A DNA stretch of 64,000 bases from Prochlorococcus marinus XMU1404 (GTDB lineage: Bacteria > Cyanobacteriota > Cyanobacteriia > PCC-6307 > Cyanobiaceae): contig NZ_JAAORE010000002.1 of NCBI RefSeq assembly GCF_017696175.1, positions 186,001 through 250,000 on the forward strand, given 5' to 3'. Each line of letters opens with the position of its first letter. The first letter of the stretch is position 1. A model generated the notes under the pieces. It had not been told where the DNA came from. It searched no databases and saw only the letters and a program-made list of their open reading frames with translations. The position numbers and the translations under genes were made by a program. Shown piece after piece: positions 45,495 through 54,560 of the stretch.

Positions 45495-46634
45495 TCAACA
45501 TCTTTCTAACATTAGAGAAACAAATTTCTTAAATAAATAATCTGAATCATGCGGACCAGGACCTGCTTCTGGATGATATTGAACGCTAAATATTGGCTTA
45601 TTATTAACTTCCAATCCTGCAACTGTACTATCATTAAGGTTATAGTGGGTGATTTTGACTATTTCCTTTGAGAGAGAATTAGGATCAATTGCAAAACCAT
45701 GATTCTGACTAGTAATCTCAATTTGATTATTCTCTCCACAAGGATGATTTAAACCACGATGTCCAAAAGGAAGTTTATAAGTAGAACCTCCTAAGGCTAT
45801 TCCAAATATTTGATGGCCTAGACAAATTCCAAACATAGGTATTTCGCCATATTCAATAAGTGATTTGGCTAAATCTATACCTTCACTAACCGAAGAAGGA
45901 TCTCCTGGACCATTTGAGAAGAATATCCCATCAGGATTATTAGATAAAACATCATTCAAAGAAGATTGTGAAGGTAATACCAAAATTTCACAACCATGAG
46001 AAACTAGTCTATTCAAAATAGATTTTTTAATACCAAAATCAATTGCTACAACTTTTAGTGTATTAGGCTTTTCAGAATATCTTTTTCTAAGATCAAAACT
46101 TGTTTCTGTAGGATTACGCCAAAAATATTGTTTTTTTGTTGAAACTACTTTTGATAGATTCAATCCCTCCATTTTTGGAGTTTTATTTATTAATTTTATA
46201 CAACTTTCTTCAGTTCTCTCTTCAGAGGTAATAACCCCATTCATAGAACCGCTGGATCTTAAAATTTTGACAAGAGCTCTTGTATCTATTCCGTAAAGAC
46301 CTATGATATTTTTTTCTACTAACCATTCATTAAAATTTTTTAAAGATCTCCAATTACTATTATTTGATGAGTAATTTCTAACAATTATTCCTTTAACGCA
46401 ACCACTAGATTCTGAATCTTCAGAATTAATACCAGTATTACCAATCTCTGGATAAGTGAATGTTAATATTTGTCCATAATAGCTTGGATCTGTAATAACC
46501 TCTTGATACCCAGTCATTCCAGTATTAAAAACTATTTCACCAACAGCAGTTCCAGAAGAGCCAAAAGAAAATCCAGGGAATATAAATCCATTACTTAAAA
46601 CTAATTTTGCATTTTTTTTAAAGGGATTAATCAT
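45495..46634 (-). CDS. carA: carbamoyl-phosphate synthase small subunit
   Basis: CarA hydrolyses glutamine and channels ammonia to CarB for arginine and pyrimidine synthesis. The 379-residue protein has the N-terminal FNTGMTGYQEVITDPSYYGQ in two parts, the class I amidotransferase nucleophile Cys in FGICLGHQIFG near residue 265 and the His-Glu pair in VQYHPEAGPGPHDS near 355. carB is not in the window. trpD is 20 bases upstream on the same strand. Confidence 0.97.
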   Translation of the reverse strand: MINPFKKNAKLVLSNGFIFPGFSFGSSGTAVGEIVFNTGMTGYQEVITDPSYYGQILTFTYPEIGNTGINSEDSESSGCVKGIIVRNYSSNNSNWRSLKNFNEWLVEKNIIGLYGIDTRALVKILRSSGSMNGVITSEERTEESCIKLINKTPKMEGLNLSKVVSTKKQYFWRNPTETSFDLRKRYSEKPNTLKVVAIDFGIKKSILNRLVSHGCEILVLPSQSSLNDVLSNNPDGIFFSNGPGDPSSVSEGIDLAKSLIEYGEIPMFGICLGHQIFGIALGGSTYKLPFGHRGLNHPCGENNQIEITSQNHGFAIDPNSLSKEIVKITHYNLNDSTVAGLEVNNKPIFSVQYHPEAGPGPHDSDYLFKKFVSLMLERC

Positions 46635-46654
46635 CTATGTGATATTAGAACATA

Positions 46655-47683
46655 TTAGGATAAATAATTTTTTAAAAGTATAAATTTTTCCAAAGGTTTT
46701 CCTTGATTAATACATAAAAAAGCTTTATCAAAACCTTTATGTAAATCGTCTTCAATTCCTGCAACCCATAATACTAACGCAGCATTCAAGGCAACAACCT
46801 GTTTATGAGATTTAAGTCCAGAACCATTTAGAACAGACTGTAAAATTTCCTCATTAGAGTCGCTTTCAGAAACTACAAGCTTTTCGTTTGAAATATTTTC
46901 ATAATTAAAATCTGAAATATTGATTTTTGAAAACCTTAATTTTCCTTTCTCCACAAAAACTAATTTATTGTCTCCTTGAAGAGATGCTTCATCAAGACCG
47001 CCAGAACCATGAACTACTATTGCTCTATTCATTCCCATCTTCAATAAGGCACTTCCCATAGGCTCTAGATGATCTTCAGATGCGACACCTAATACTTGCG
47101 CATTAGGTCTTAAAGGGTTTACCAATGGTCCAAGTTGATTAAATACAGTCCTTATTCCAAGAGCTTTTCTTAATGGAGCCAGTTTAATTAAAGATTTATG
47201 CCAAATAGGTGCAAACAAAAAAGTAATTCCAATTTCATTTACAGCTGAAATTACTTTTTCTAATGAACAATTTAGATTTATACCAAGATTCAATAAAACA
47301 TCAGCAGAGCCAACTTTTCCACTAGCACTTTTATTTCCATGTTTTGCAATTTGAACACCACAAGATGCCGCGACAAAAGCTACTGCAGTGGAAATATTAA
47401 ATGTATTAGCTCCATCACCTCCAGTTCCACAAGTATCAACAATATACAAATTTGGTCTTTCTACTGGCAATTCGCATACATTTAATAGTTCCTCAGCCAT
47501 AGAAGACAATTCTAAACCTGTAGACCCTTTTGCTCTCAAAGCGCTCAAAAAAGCACCTGTTTGAACATCAGATATTTCATCATTAAGCCATCTCTTCATT
47601 AATAATCTAGAAGTTATGTCATCAAGGTTTTTCCCCTCCAGCAAAATATTTAAGATTTCAGCGTTCGTTAATTTAGAAGACAT
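46655..47683 (-). CDS. trpD: anthranilate phosphoribosyltransferase
   Basis: TrpD transfers phosphoribose from PRPP to anthranilate in tryptophan synthesis. The 342-residue protein has the PRPP loop [18 protein letters not shown] near residue 83, [17 protein letters not shown] near 118 and [19 protein letters not shown] near 180. The ATG at 47683 matches the usual N-terminus. The other trp genes are elsewhere. carA follows with a short gap. Confidence 0.96.
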   Translation of the reverse strand: MSSKLTNAEILNILLEGKNLDDITSRLLMKRWLNDEISDVQTGAFLSALRAKGSTGLELSSMAEELLNVCELPVERPNLYIVDTCGTGGDGANTFNISTAVAFVAASCGVQIAKHGNKSASGKVGSADVLLNLGINLNCSLEKVISAVNEIGITFLFAPIWHKSLIKLAPLRKALGIRTVFNQLGPLVNPLRPNAQVLGVASEDHLEPMGSALLKMGMNRAIVVHGSGGLDEASLQGDNKLVFVEKGKLRFSKINISDFNYENISNEKLVVSESDSNEEILQSVLNGSGLKSHKQVVALNAALVLWVAGIEDDLHKGFDKAFLCINQGKPLEKFILLKNYLS

Positions 47684-47719
47684 TAATTTTTTTATTTTAA
47701 AAAGATATGATGAGAAAAA

Positions 47720-48016
47720 TTAATTTGAAGTATCAAAACCTGACCCAACTAAATCTTTAGTTGTGTTTGAGGGCCTGAAATTTTTTGACCAAATACTTTT
47801 TGTTTTTGAGAAAAGTTGATTTTTATTAATTTTCCAAAATTTTAAAATTTTTTCGATATCTTCTTTAATTTCAACCTCACCAGGAAAATTTGTATATCGA
47901 TTTATTAATCTAGCTAAATTAATAAAATCGAGATTTTCTGGATCTTTTTTAGAGATGAGAGAATCTATAATAATTTTGTCTGTTGCGTGTAATGGATGAG
48001 TTTGCTCTTTACTCAT
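47720..48016 (-). CDS. DUF3288 protein, 98 residues
   Basis: A soluble helical protein. THPLHATDKIIIDSLI, LARLINRYTNFPGEVEIKED and ILKFWKINKNQLFSKTKSIW fit the cyanobacterial DUF3288 pattern of a His-rich opening and an RYxxFPG motif. The function is unknown. It is 36 bases upstream of trpD on the same strand and divergent from the ABC transporter gene. Confidence 0.75.
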   Translation of the reverse strand: MSKEQTHPLHATDKIIIDSLISKKDPENLDFINLARLINRYTNFPGEVEIKEDIEKILKFWKINKNQLFSKTKSIWSKNFRPSNTTKDLVGSGFDTSN

Positions 48017-48096
48017 AAATAATTACTGAATCATTTATAAAATTAGCTCACATATTTAAAAATGAAACATTATCTTAATCATATTGGCAAAATAAA

Positions 48097-49842
48097 ATGA
48101 AAAATTTAAAGTTTAAAGTCATATCTAAATACCTTAGACCATACAAAAAAGAATTTTTATATGGAGCTTTAGCCCTCTTAGTAGTAAATGTATTAAGCGT
48201 TGTAATACCTCTAGAAGTAAAAAACATAATTGACCAATTACAAACCGGTTTTTCTTCGAATTTTGTAATTTCTAAATCACTATGGTTAGTTTTATTAGCA
48301 ACTTGCATGGGTTTAATTAGACTTTTTTCTAGGCAAATTGTATTTGGGATAGGTAGAAAGGTTGAGGTTAATCTACGTCAAAAACTTTTTGATCATTTGC
48401 TTATTCAAGATCCTGAATGGATACAAAAAAAAGGTAGCGGGGACATTATTAGCAGAGCGACAAGTGATGTTGAAAACATAAGAAGGCTATTGGGTTTTAC
48501 GGTTTTAAGTTTATGTAACATCGTTTTAGCTTATTCCTTTACTATTCCATCGATGTTTTCGATAAACAAAAAATTAACAATATCCGCTCTATTGATATTC
48601 CCATTAATACTTGGAATTGTTAGCTTATTCGGAGGCAAAATGGTTAATCAAAGAAAAGCTCAACAAGAGTCATTATCCAAACTTAGTGATCTGATACAAG
48701 AAGATCTTTCTGGTATAAGTGCAATTAAAATTTATGCACAAGAAATTGCTGAGAAGAAAGAATTTGATAGATATAATGATGCATATCAAAATTCGGCGAT
48801 AAAGCTTGCAAGAACAGCAAGTACACTTTTCCCATTGCTTCAAGGTATATCCTCAATTTCTCTATTGATTTTATTAGGATTAGGAACTTATCAACTAAAT
48901 GGTGGATTTATTACAATAGGAGGTCTAGTAGCCTTAATTCTTTATGTAGAAAGGCTTGTTTTCCCTACAGCTCTTTTAGGGTTTACTTTAAATACTTTTC
49001 AACTCGGTCAAGTAAGTTTAGATCGTGTAGAAGAAATTTTTCAAAACAATCCAAGTATTGTAGATGGAGCAAAAACCAAATTTTTAAAAAGAAAAATAAA
49101 AGGTATATTAGAAGCAAAAGAATTAACCATAAAATATCCAGGTGCAACATTTAATTCACTAAATGGTCTCAATTTTAAAATTTATCCTGGAGAACTTGTT
49201 GCGATAGTTGGGCCTGTAGGTTGCGGCAAAACAACATTAGCAAAGTCTCTTGGAAGAACTATTGATATTCCAAATGGTCAATTGTATTTAGATAAGATTG
49301 ATGTGAAAAACATTAAATTAAGCGACCTAAGAAAAAATATTGCAATTGTTCCTCAAGAAGCATTCTTATTTACTACCTCAATCTCAGAAAACCTGCGATT
49401 TGGAGAACCAAAAGCAACTCTAGGATTAGTAAAAAAAAGCGCAATGAAAGCAGGTTTAATCGATGACATCAATAGTTTTCCTCAAAAATTTAAAACAATT
49501 GTTGGAGAGAGAGGTATCACACTAAGTGGAGGACAAAGGCAAAGAACAGCACTTGGAAGAGCATTACTAGTGAATTCTCCTATTGTCGTTCTTGATGATG
49601 CTTTAGCAAGTGTTGATAATAAAACTGCCGCAATAATAATAGAAGAAATGCGACAAACAAGTAATAAAACAATTTTAATGATTAGCCACCAATTATCTGT
49701 AGCTGCTACTTGTGACAGAATTTTAGTAATGGATAAAGGAGAAATAGTTCAAGAAGGTCATCATAAAGATTTAGTAAAATCGAAGGGTTTATACAAAAAA
49801 CTTTGGGAAAGAGAACTGGCAACTAACATTGTTGAAAGCTAA
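48097..49842 (+). CDS. ABC exporter half-transporter (MsbA/MDR type)
   Basis: A 581-residue fusion of a six-helix membrane domain (about 1-315) and an ATPase domain (about 335-575). Walker A is GPVGCGKTT near residue 371, the Q-loop is IVPQEAFLF near 424, the signature is LSGGQRQR near 475 and Walker B is IVVLDDALASVDN near 498. It should act as a homodimer or with a second half-transporter exporting lipids, peptides or drugs; the substrate is unknown. It is divergent from the DUF3288 gene. Confidence 0.92.
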   Translation: MKNLKFKVISKYLRPYKKEFLYGALALLVVNVLSVVIPLEVKNIIDQLQTGFSSNFVISKSLWLVLLATCMGLIRLFSRQIVFGIGRKVEVNLRQKLFDHLLIQDPEWIQKKGSGDIISRATSDVENIRRLLGFTVLSLCNIVLAYSFTIPSMFSINKKLTISALLIFPLILGIVSLFGGKMVNQRKAQQESLSKLSDLIQEDLSGISAIKIYAQEIAEKKEFDRYNDAYQNSAIKLARTASTLFPLLQGISSISLLILLGLGTYQLNGGFITIGGLVALILYVERLVFPTALLGFTLNTFQLGQVSLDRVEEIFQNNPSIVDGAKTKFLKRKIKGILEAKELTIKYPGATFNSLNGLNFKIYPGELVAIVGPVGCGKTTLAKSLGRTIDIPNGQLYLDKIDVKNIKLSDLRKNIAIVPQEAFLFTTSISENLRFGEPKATLGLVKKSAMKAGLIDDINSFPQKFKTIVGERGITLSGGQRQRTALGRALLVNSPIVVLDDALASVDNKTAAIIIEEMRQTSNKTILMISHQLSVAATCDRILVMDKGEIVQEGHHKDLVKSKGLYKKLWERELATNIVES

Positions 49843-49879
49843 AAGTTATTTTTTTACTTATGATATATAAATTTAAATT

Positions 49880-50608
49880 ATGTTCGAATTTCTAAAAATT
49901 ATTATGAATAATGAGGAGCCAACATTAAATAATGACGTTAGTTCAGTTCATAGAATATTAAAAACAGATTTTAAGAGTCATCCTAATCCTCAAGAAGATG
50001 AAATAATATTTGGATGTGGTTGTTTCTGGGGAGCTGAAAAATGTTTTTGGAAACTTCCAGGAGTAATTACAACTTCAGTAGGGTATGCTGGTGGGGATAA
50101 AAGCAACCCAACATATTATGAAATATGTACCGGTTTAACTGGTCATTCAGAAGTTGTAAGAGTAATTTGGGATAAAAGTAAAATAGACATAAGTGATCTA
50201 TTAAAAATGTTTTGGGAATGTCATGACCCTACCCAAAAAAACAGACAAGGTAATGATATAGGAACCCAATATAGGTCATCGATATATTATAAAAATGAAA
50301 ATAATAAAAAAATAATATTAGCCAGTAAAGAACAATACCAAAAAGAACTAAATAAAAATAATTTTGGATTAATTGAAACAGAAATAAAAAAGATTGATAC
50401 CTATTATTACGCAGAACAATATCATCAACAATATCTTGCTTCAGAAGGGAGCAGACAGTATTGTTCGGCTGCACCAACAAAAGTTAAATTAGGATATTTT
50501 CTTGGAAGTAATTACAAATTAAAAGATGATATTTGGGAAAACTTTAATTGGGAAGTTGATCATTGTGTATTGAGATCTAATAACAATCCTATAAAGAACA
50601 ACAAATAA
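49880..50608 (+). CDS. msrA: peptide methionine sulfoxide reductase A
   Basis: MsrA reduces Met-S-sulfoxide in oxidised proteins. The 242-residue protein has the active site FGCGCFWGAEKCFWKLPGV near residue 46, VGYAGGDKSNPTYYE and the DPTQKNRQGNDIGTQYRS segment. The first ~40 residues and last ~25 flank the usual domain. ATG 49904 (MNNEE) is an alternative start that removes eight hydrophobic residues. A tRNA-Pro gene follows 27 bases downstream. Confidence 0.94.
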   Translation: MFEFLKIIMNNEEPTLNNDVSSVHRILKTDFKSHPNPQEDEIIFGCGCFWGAEKCFWKLPGVITTSVGYAGGDKSNPTYYEICTGLTGHSEVVRVIWDKSKIDISDLLKMFWECHDPTQKNRQGNDIGTQYRSSIYYKNENNKKIILASKEQYQKELNKNNFGLIETEIKKIDTYYYAEQYHQQYLASEGSRQYCSAAPTKVKLGYFLGSNYKLKDDIWENFNWEVDHCVLRSNNNPIKNNK

Positions 50609-50635
50609 ATCCCTCTAATCTTTATAGTAATAAAA

Positions 50636-50709
50636 CGGGGCGTAGCGCAGTTTGGTAGCGCACCACTTTGGGGTAGTGGGGGTCGTGGGTTCAAATCCCG
50701 CCGTTCCGA
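50636..50709 (+). tRNA. tRNA-Pro, anticodon GGG
   Basis: A 74-base cloverleaf without encoded CCA. The 7-bp acceptor (CGGGGCG with CGTTCCG, two G-U pairs), the D stem GCGC/GCGC, anticodon stem CCACT/AGTGG with loop TTGGGGT, and the T arm GTGGG-TTCAAAT-CCCGC are all intact. The loop gives anticodon GGG, which reads CCC and CCU. It lies between msrA and a small opposite-strand gene. Confidence 0.96.
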
Positions 50710-50862
50710 TCAATTATCTTCATCATTTATAAGAGATTTATATAGCTTATAAGAACTTATTCCCACAGCTATGAAAGTAAATGATGAAAAAAAAGCTAAA
50801 ACTATTATGGTAAGGTTTGAAACTTCAACTTCACCTAGCTGGAAAGATATAAAAATATTCAT
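50710..50862 (-). CDS. small membrane protein, 50 residues
   Basis: An ATG at 50862 and TGA at 50710-50712 define 50 residues: a short N-terminal part with QLGEVEVSN, one membrane helix (LTIIVLAFFSSFTFIAVGIS) and a polar tail SYKLYKSLINDEDN. I do not recognise it. The stop abuts the 3' end of tRNA-Pro on the other strand. uppP lies 52 bases further on, ending upstream of it on the same strand. Confidence 0.55.
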   Translation of the reverse strand: MNIFISFQLGEVEVSNLTIIVLAFFSSFTFIAVGISSYKLYKSLINDEDN

Positions 50863-50914
50863 AAAATACTTTTTTTAAACCATATCATAATTGGAAAAAA
50901 TTTTTTAAAACGAA

Positions 50915-51715
50915 TTATAAATTCAAAAGAATTACGACACCAAATACAATCCTATAAACAATAAATAATTTCAAACCATTTGAAGAAAAATACCTTAGCA
51001 GAAAATTGATCGCAAACAACGAAGATACAAATGTAGTAATAAGACCAACAATTAGTGGATAAAAACTTAAAGAATTCAATTCATTAAAAGAAGAAAAGAA
51101 CTCAACAATAGCCGCAAAAGAGATGGCTGGTATGCCTAGAAGAAAGGAGTATTTGGCAGCATCACCTCGTTCCCAACCTGAGACAAGAGCGGTAGAAATA
51201 GTAATGCCAGATCTTGAGACACCTGGGAAAATGGCAAAGGCTTGCGAGAGACCTACAAGAAAACTATCTGAGTATCCATGATTTTTTAAATTAATTGAAC
51301 CCTTTTTTGAAATATCTGCTATGTACATGAAAATAGCCATCAGGAAGGAAACTAATGCTATTGATAGATTTGAATAAAAAAAATTATCAAAAAAATAAGG
51401 AAAAAATACTTTTATAGTTCCGCCAAGCATCATAATTGGGATAGTGCCAATCAAAATTGATTTAAATAAATTTTTACGTACTAAATATTCAAAAGATATT
51501 TTTGAATATTTCCTTCTTAAACTAAAAATATCATTCTTAAAATACCAAAAAAGAGCCAAAACACTTCCAAACTGAATAATTGCCGACAAAGAGGGGCCTG
51601 GATCCTCAATCCTCAAAAAAAGTGATATAACTTTTAAATGAGCTGTACTACTTACAGGAATAAATTCTGTTAAACCTTGAATTAAGCCATATAAAATAAA
51701 TTTTAAATATTCCAA
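50915..51715 (-). CDS. uppP: undecaprenyl-diphosphatase UppP/BacA
   Basis: UppP recycles the C55 lipid carrier of cell-wall synthesis by removing one phosphate, and its overproduction gives bacitracin resistance. The 266-residue membrane protein has the Glu-rich catalytic segment GLTEFIPVSSTAHL near residue 14 and FPGVSRSGITISTALVSGWERG near 163, both diagnostic, with about eight helices. A roughly 780-base region with no large gene lies upstream of its start. Confidence 0.95.
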   Translation of the reverse strand: MEYLKFILYGLIQGLTEFIPVSSTAHLKVISLFLRIEDPGPSLSAIIQFGSVLALFWYFKNDIFSLRRKYSKISFEYLVRKNLFKSILIGTIPIMMLGGTIKVFFPYFFDNFFYSNLSIALVSFLMAIFMYIADISKKGSINLKNHGYSDSFLVGLSQAFAIFPGVSRSGITISTALVSGWERGDAAKYSFLLGIPAISFAAIVEFFSSFNELNSLSFYPLIVGLITTFVSSLFAINFLLRYFSSNGLKLFIVYRIVFGVVILLNL

Positions 51716-51790
51716 AAAATTTTTAACGACCTAATTAATTAATAGCAATTTAAGATATCCAATTTACATTTAATAAGTAAAAGCTAATAT

Positions 51791-52095
51791 AAAAAAGCGA
51801 AAAAAAAACCTTTTTTAATAATATTTTTTCTTTTTTCTTTATTCTTTTCTGATCCTTTAAAAGCTAATTATTGGTTAATTATTGGAACTTATAGACAAGG
51901 ACCAGGAGGTCGACCAGAGGTAAGTTGAATAACTAGTCCATCTTTACATTCTATTCCAATAAAAGACATTAATACATGTAATAAAGCAGGGGGGGAATTA
52001 CAAATGATATATATAAGCCAGTTTGGCAATTTGATAGTAAATGGACCTGTGTATTTAGTGGTGATCAAAAATTAGTTTATCTTTTAACATCATGA
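51791..52095 (+). pseudogene. decayed gene for a small secreted protein
   Basis: Reading from 51791 gives a Lys-rich stretch, a hydrophobic segment (LIIFFLFSLFFSDPLKA), then NYWLIIGTYRQGPGGRPEV. Three lesions are visible. No start codon precedes the signal-like segment in frame. TGA at 51926-51928 interrupts the frame. Around the G7 tract at 51989-51995 the frame must change, after which NDIYKPVWQFDSKWTCVFSGD reads on to TGA 52093-52095. I recall short secreted Prochlorococcus proteins with this NYWLIIG(T/S)Y pattern. A sequencing error could explain the G tract but not all three. Confidence 0.65.
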
Positions 52096-52211
52096 GCACA
52101 GCCATCTCCCTTGTAATTTTCACTTTCATAGAAATCATTTTTTGTGCCAAAATAAACTGTAAGTAAAACGAAAGGCAAACTTAATATAAATAAAATAGTA
52201 GTTAAATCCAT
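52077..52211 (-). CDS. small membrane protein, 44 residues
   Basis: An ATG at 52211 opens 44 residues: a hydrophobic N-terminus (LTTILFILSLPFVLLTVYFG), then a polar Tyr/Asp-rich tail KNDFYESENYKGDGCAHDVKR. I recall similar short proteins in marine picocyanobacteria with (F/Y)Y(D/E)S after the helix, but no role. Its 3' end overlaps the pseudogene by 19 bases on the other strand. Confidence 0.55.
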   Translation of the reverse strand: MDLTTILFILSLPFVLLTVYFGTKNDFYESENYKGDGCAHDVKR

Positions 52212-52277
52212 AATTGAGTAGTTAAAGAAATGAAGTTATTAAAATTCAAGGAAACCAGCAATTAATTAAACTCACCT

Positions 52278-52403
52278 TTAATAGTCTGTTGGACCTTTTA
52301 TCCCAAGATAAAAGAAAGCTACTAAACCTAATAAAAGTAAGACTCCAGCAATAGCTGCAGAAGGAACAAATCCACCTACCGCGAAGGATGAAAAATGATA
52401 CAT
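52278..52403 (-). CDS. small membrane protein, 41 residues
   Basis: An ATG at 52403 opens 41 residues: MYHFSSFAVGGFVPS, a single helix (AAIAGVLLLLGLVAFFYLG) and the tail IKGPTDY. The composition resembles the one-helix subunits of photosystems or cytochrome b6f, yet it does not match psbX, psbY, psb30, petG, petL, petM or petN as I remember them. The 44-residue gene is 66 bases downstream on the same strand, and the DUF1830 gene lies upstream. Confidence 0.6.
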   Translation of the reverse strand: MYHFSSFAVGGFVPSAAIAGVLLLLGLVAFFYLGIKGPTDY

Positions 52404-52492
52404 CTCTAAATACTAAACTAGTTAGATAATATCAATAAAAAATATGTATTTGTTAAAAATTTTGACTCGAAGACAATTAAAATATTCTTTTT

Positions 52493-52720
52493 CTAAGCCA
52501 CTAAAGTCGAATCTTCATTTCCTGATGAAACTCGTATTCTCTCTTCCAACTTAGGACCATATAATTCATTTCCCCATATCTCAACTCTTGAATTGTTTGG
52601 AGCCATAAAGGTGAGAATGTCAGTTGGAAATAAAACTCTCTCTAAAAAAAAGTTTGAGGGACCAATACATCTCAAAACAACCATTCTGTTACCCTCATTT
52701 TTGTAAGAAAACTCAACCAT
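52493..52720 (-). CDS. DUF1830 protein, 75 residues
   Basis: A compact, probably beta-rich protein with the DUF1830 pattern: RMVVLRCIGPSNFFLERVLFP followed by LTFMAPNNSRVEIWG. The family is cyanobacterial and uncharacterised. It is isolated, with 82 bases to the glycerate kinase gene upstream and 89 bases to the small membrane gene downstream. Confidence 0.78.
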   Translation of the reverse strand: MVEFSYKNEGNRMVVLRCIGPSNFFLERVLFPTDILTFMAPNNSRVEIWGNELYGPKLEERIRVSSGNEDSTLVA

Positions 52721-52802
52721 CCCAAAACAGCAAAATATAAGTAATTAAACATCATTTATAACTAAAAATAATGTATAAAAAATTACTGAAAAAAAAATAA
52801 AT

Positions 52803-53756
52803 TCAGAAATTTCTCAGATTTAATCCAGCCTCAACTAAATTTCTTTCTTGATCAATTAATAACAACGCATAAGAATTTAATATGTCAAAACTTTTTTTTG
52901 GAATAGATACATTAAGCATTCTCAAGAAATTAGATAATTTTTCATCTTGAAGTGCATTTCCTTTCTTTAAAAACATTTCTTTTTCTTGATTGATCTTCCA
53001 AATATTCATATATTCAAATTTCAAAGGCTTAAATTGCCAAATATTGTCTATTAAGCTCCAAACATCTATATATTTATTTAAATTACTTTGAATCTTTAAT
53101 CTGTAAGAAGATTCGGAAGGACTCAACTCTGGTAAATTCATATTTTGCTGATTAATATCAATAGATAAAGGTTCTATTCCCAAAAACCATCCCTCAATAA
53201 CCAATAAATCAGGATTATCTAATCTCCAATGAGATCTATCTCCTAAGCCATTTCTCAAGGATTTATCAAAAACTGGCACATTTAATTCTCCGTTTAATTT
53301 CCAATTTAATAATTTTTCGTACATTAATTTAACTGAGTGACTTCCAGGAAAACCTCTTGAGACATTCCATGGATTATTATTAATAGCTAATTTCATTTCA
53401 TCTGATGGGAGGTAAAAATCATCAATTGAAATAACAGCAATTTTGAAATTTAATTTTGACGATATTGCTTCCAGCCATTTACCTAATGTTGTTTTGCCTG
53501 TTCCAGGTAGAGCTGAGATCCCAATTATTTTTCGATCAGAAAAATTATGGTGAAATTTATAAGCCTGTGATAAAAGGGGCAATGCCAAACCCCAAATCCA
53601 ATCATCATTTACCTTGTTTTTCCAATATTGATCAATTGAGAGAATATTTTTTTGATTATTCCAAAAATCAAACCATTCATCCAGGGATTCCCAACCAATA
53701 TCAATAATTAATTTTTCAAAGTTATCAAGAGGAAAATTAATATCTAAATCTTTCAT
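52803..53756 (-). CDS. glyK: D-glycerate 3-kinase (plant/cyanobacterial type)
   Basis: GLYK phosphorylates D-glycerate to 3-phosphoglycerate, the last step of photorespiration. The 317-residue P-loop kinase has SALPGTGKTT at 81-90, VISIDDFYLP near 110, NPWNVSRGFPGSHSVKLMYE near 127 and LLVIEGWFLGIEP near 175, the GLYK/YggC pattern. It begins 4 bases after the phosphatase gene on the same strand, inside the glucosylglycerate cluster. This suggests a second job: recovering glycerate released by the neighbouring phosphorylase. Confidence 0.88.
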   Translation of the reverse strand: MKDLDINFPLDNFEKLIIDIGWESLDEWFDFWNNQKNILSIDQYWKNKVNDDWIWGLALPLLSQAYKFHHNFSDRKIIGISALPGTGKTTLGKWLEAISSKLNFKIAVISIDDFYLPSDEMKLAINNNPWNVSRGFPGSHSVKLMYEKLLNWKLNGELNVPVFDKSLRNGLGDRSHWRLDNPDLLVIEGWFLGIEPLSIDINQQNMNLPELSPSESSYRLKIQSNLNKYIDVWSLIDNIWQFKPLKFEYMNIWKINQEKEMFLKKGNALQDEKLSNFLRMLNVSIPKKSFDILNSYALLLIDQERNLVEAGLNLRNF

Positions 53757-53760
53757 ATAT

Positions 53761-54558
53761 CTAAAAAAGTTTTCGCTTTTTAATCAATTTATTGATTTCA
53801 TTTTTCCAACCATATCCATTTGGTTCAGAAGCTAAAGTAAATTCCAAATCTTTTAATTGATCTAGTAAATTTAAGTTAGGTCCATCTATTCCAGGAATAA
53901 CAATTTTAATATCTGAGTTTAAAAGTAGAGGCAAATCATTTGGAGAATCGCCTAAACCTATAATTTCAATATTTTGAACATTTGCATATTCTTTAAGTGC
54001 ATTTATTGCTTTACCTTTGTTCGATTTTGTAGATAATAAGTGACTCATTCTATTTCCCTTAAAAATATCAACATTGAATTTTTTACAACAGATATTAATT
54101 TTCTCTTCTAAATAACTTGGCGGATTTAAAAAAGGCATGCTCCAGTGCCTATCACGCATTAAGTTCAATGAGTTACCTTCTAAACCTGTAAGCTGTGTGG
54201 CTTCTTGATCAGTGAGATTATTAAGAGGAGTAAGTATATAATCGATTTCATTAGAAATAAAATTTAAGATTTCTTCAAGAGATTCGTATTTTATTCCAAG
54301 AATAATTTCACCATTTAGTCTTTTAAGAGATTCACCATATATTGCTGCACCATTTTCAACAATATAAGGATCCGTCAGGTTAAGTTCCTTTCTAATAACT
54401 TTTACTTCTGAAGCGGTTTTGCTTGTACAAAGAATTACGGGAATAGATAATTTTTGTAGTTTTTTAATAGTTTCTTTAGCAGGTGATAAATCATATGAGT
54501 GATCCATTAAAGTACCATCTACATCACTTACTACCCAAATAGAAGAATTTTCTATCAT
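53761..54558 (-). CDS. glucosyl/mannosyl-3-phosphoglycerate phosphatase (HAD)
   Basis: A 265-residue HAD hydrolase of the MPGP subfamily that removes the phosphate from the sugar-3-phosphoglycerate to give the compatible solute. The nucleophile is in VVSDVDGTLMDH near residue 11, ILCTSKTASEV is motif II near 42, and IIGLGDSPNDLPLL near 200 is motif IV, with the conserved NGAAIYG cap residue region. Next to gpgS and the phosphorylase, the substrate is most likely glucosyl-3-phosphoglycerate. Confidence 0.88.
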   Translation of the reverse strand: MIENSSIWVVSDVDGTLMDHSYDLSPAKETIKKLQKLSIPVILCTSKTASEVKVIRKELNLTDPYIVENGAAIYGESLKRLNGEIILGIKYESLEEILNFISNEIDYILTPLNNLTDQEATQLTGLEGNSLNLMRDRHWSMPFLNPPSYLEEKINICCKKFNVDIFKGNRMSHLLSTKSNKGKAINALKEYANVQNIEIIGLGDSPNDLPLLLNSDIKIVIPGIDGPNLNLLDQLKDLEFTLASEPNGYGWKNEINKLIKKRKLF

Positions 54559-54560
54559 TT

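Noticed and set aside
50636-50709. tRNA-Pro considered as an integration site for a phage or island.
   Set aside because: I found no second copy of its 3' end in the window and no integrase; the neighbouring genes are ordinary.
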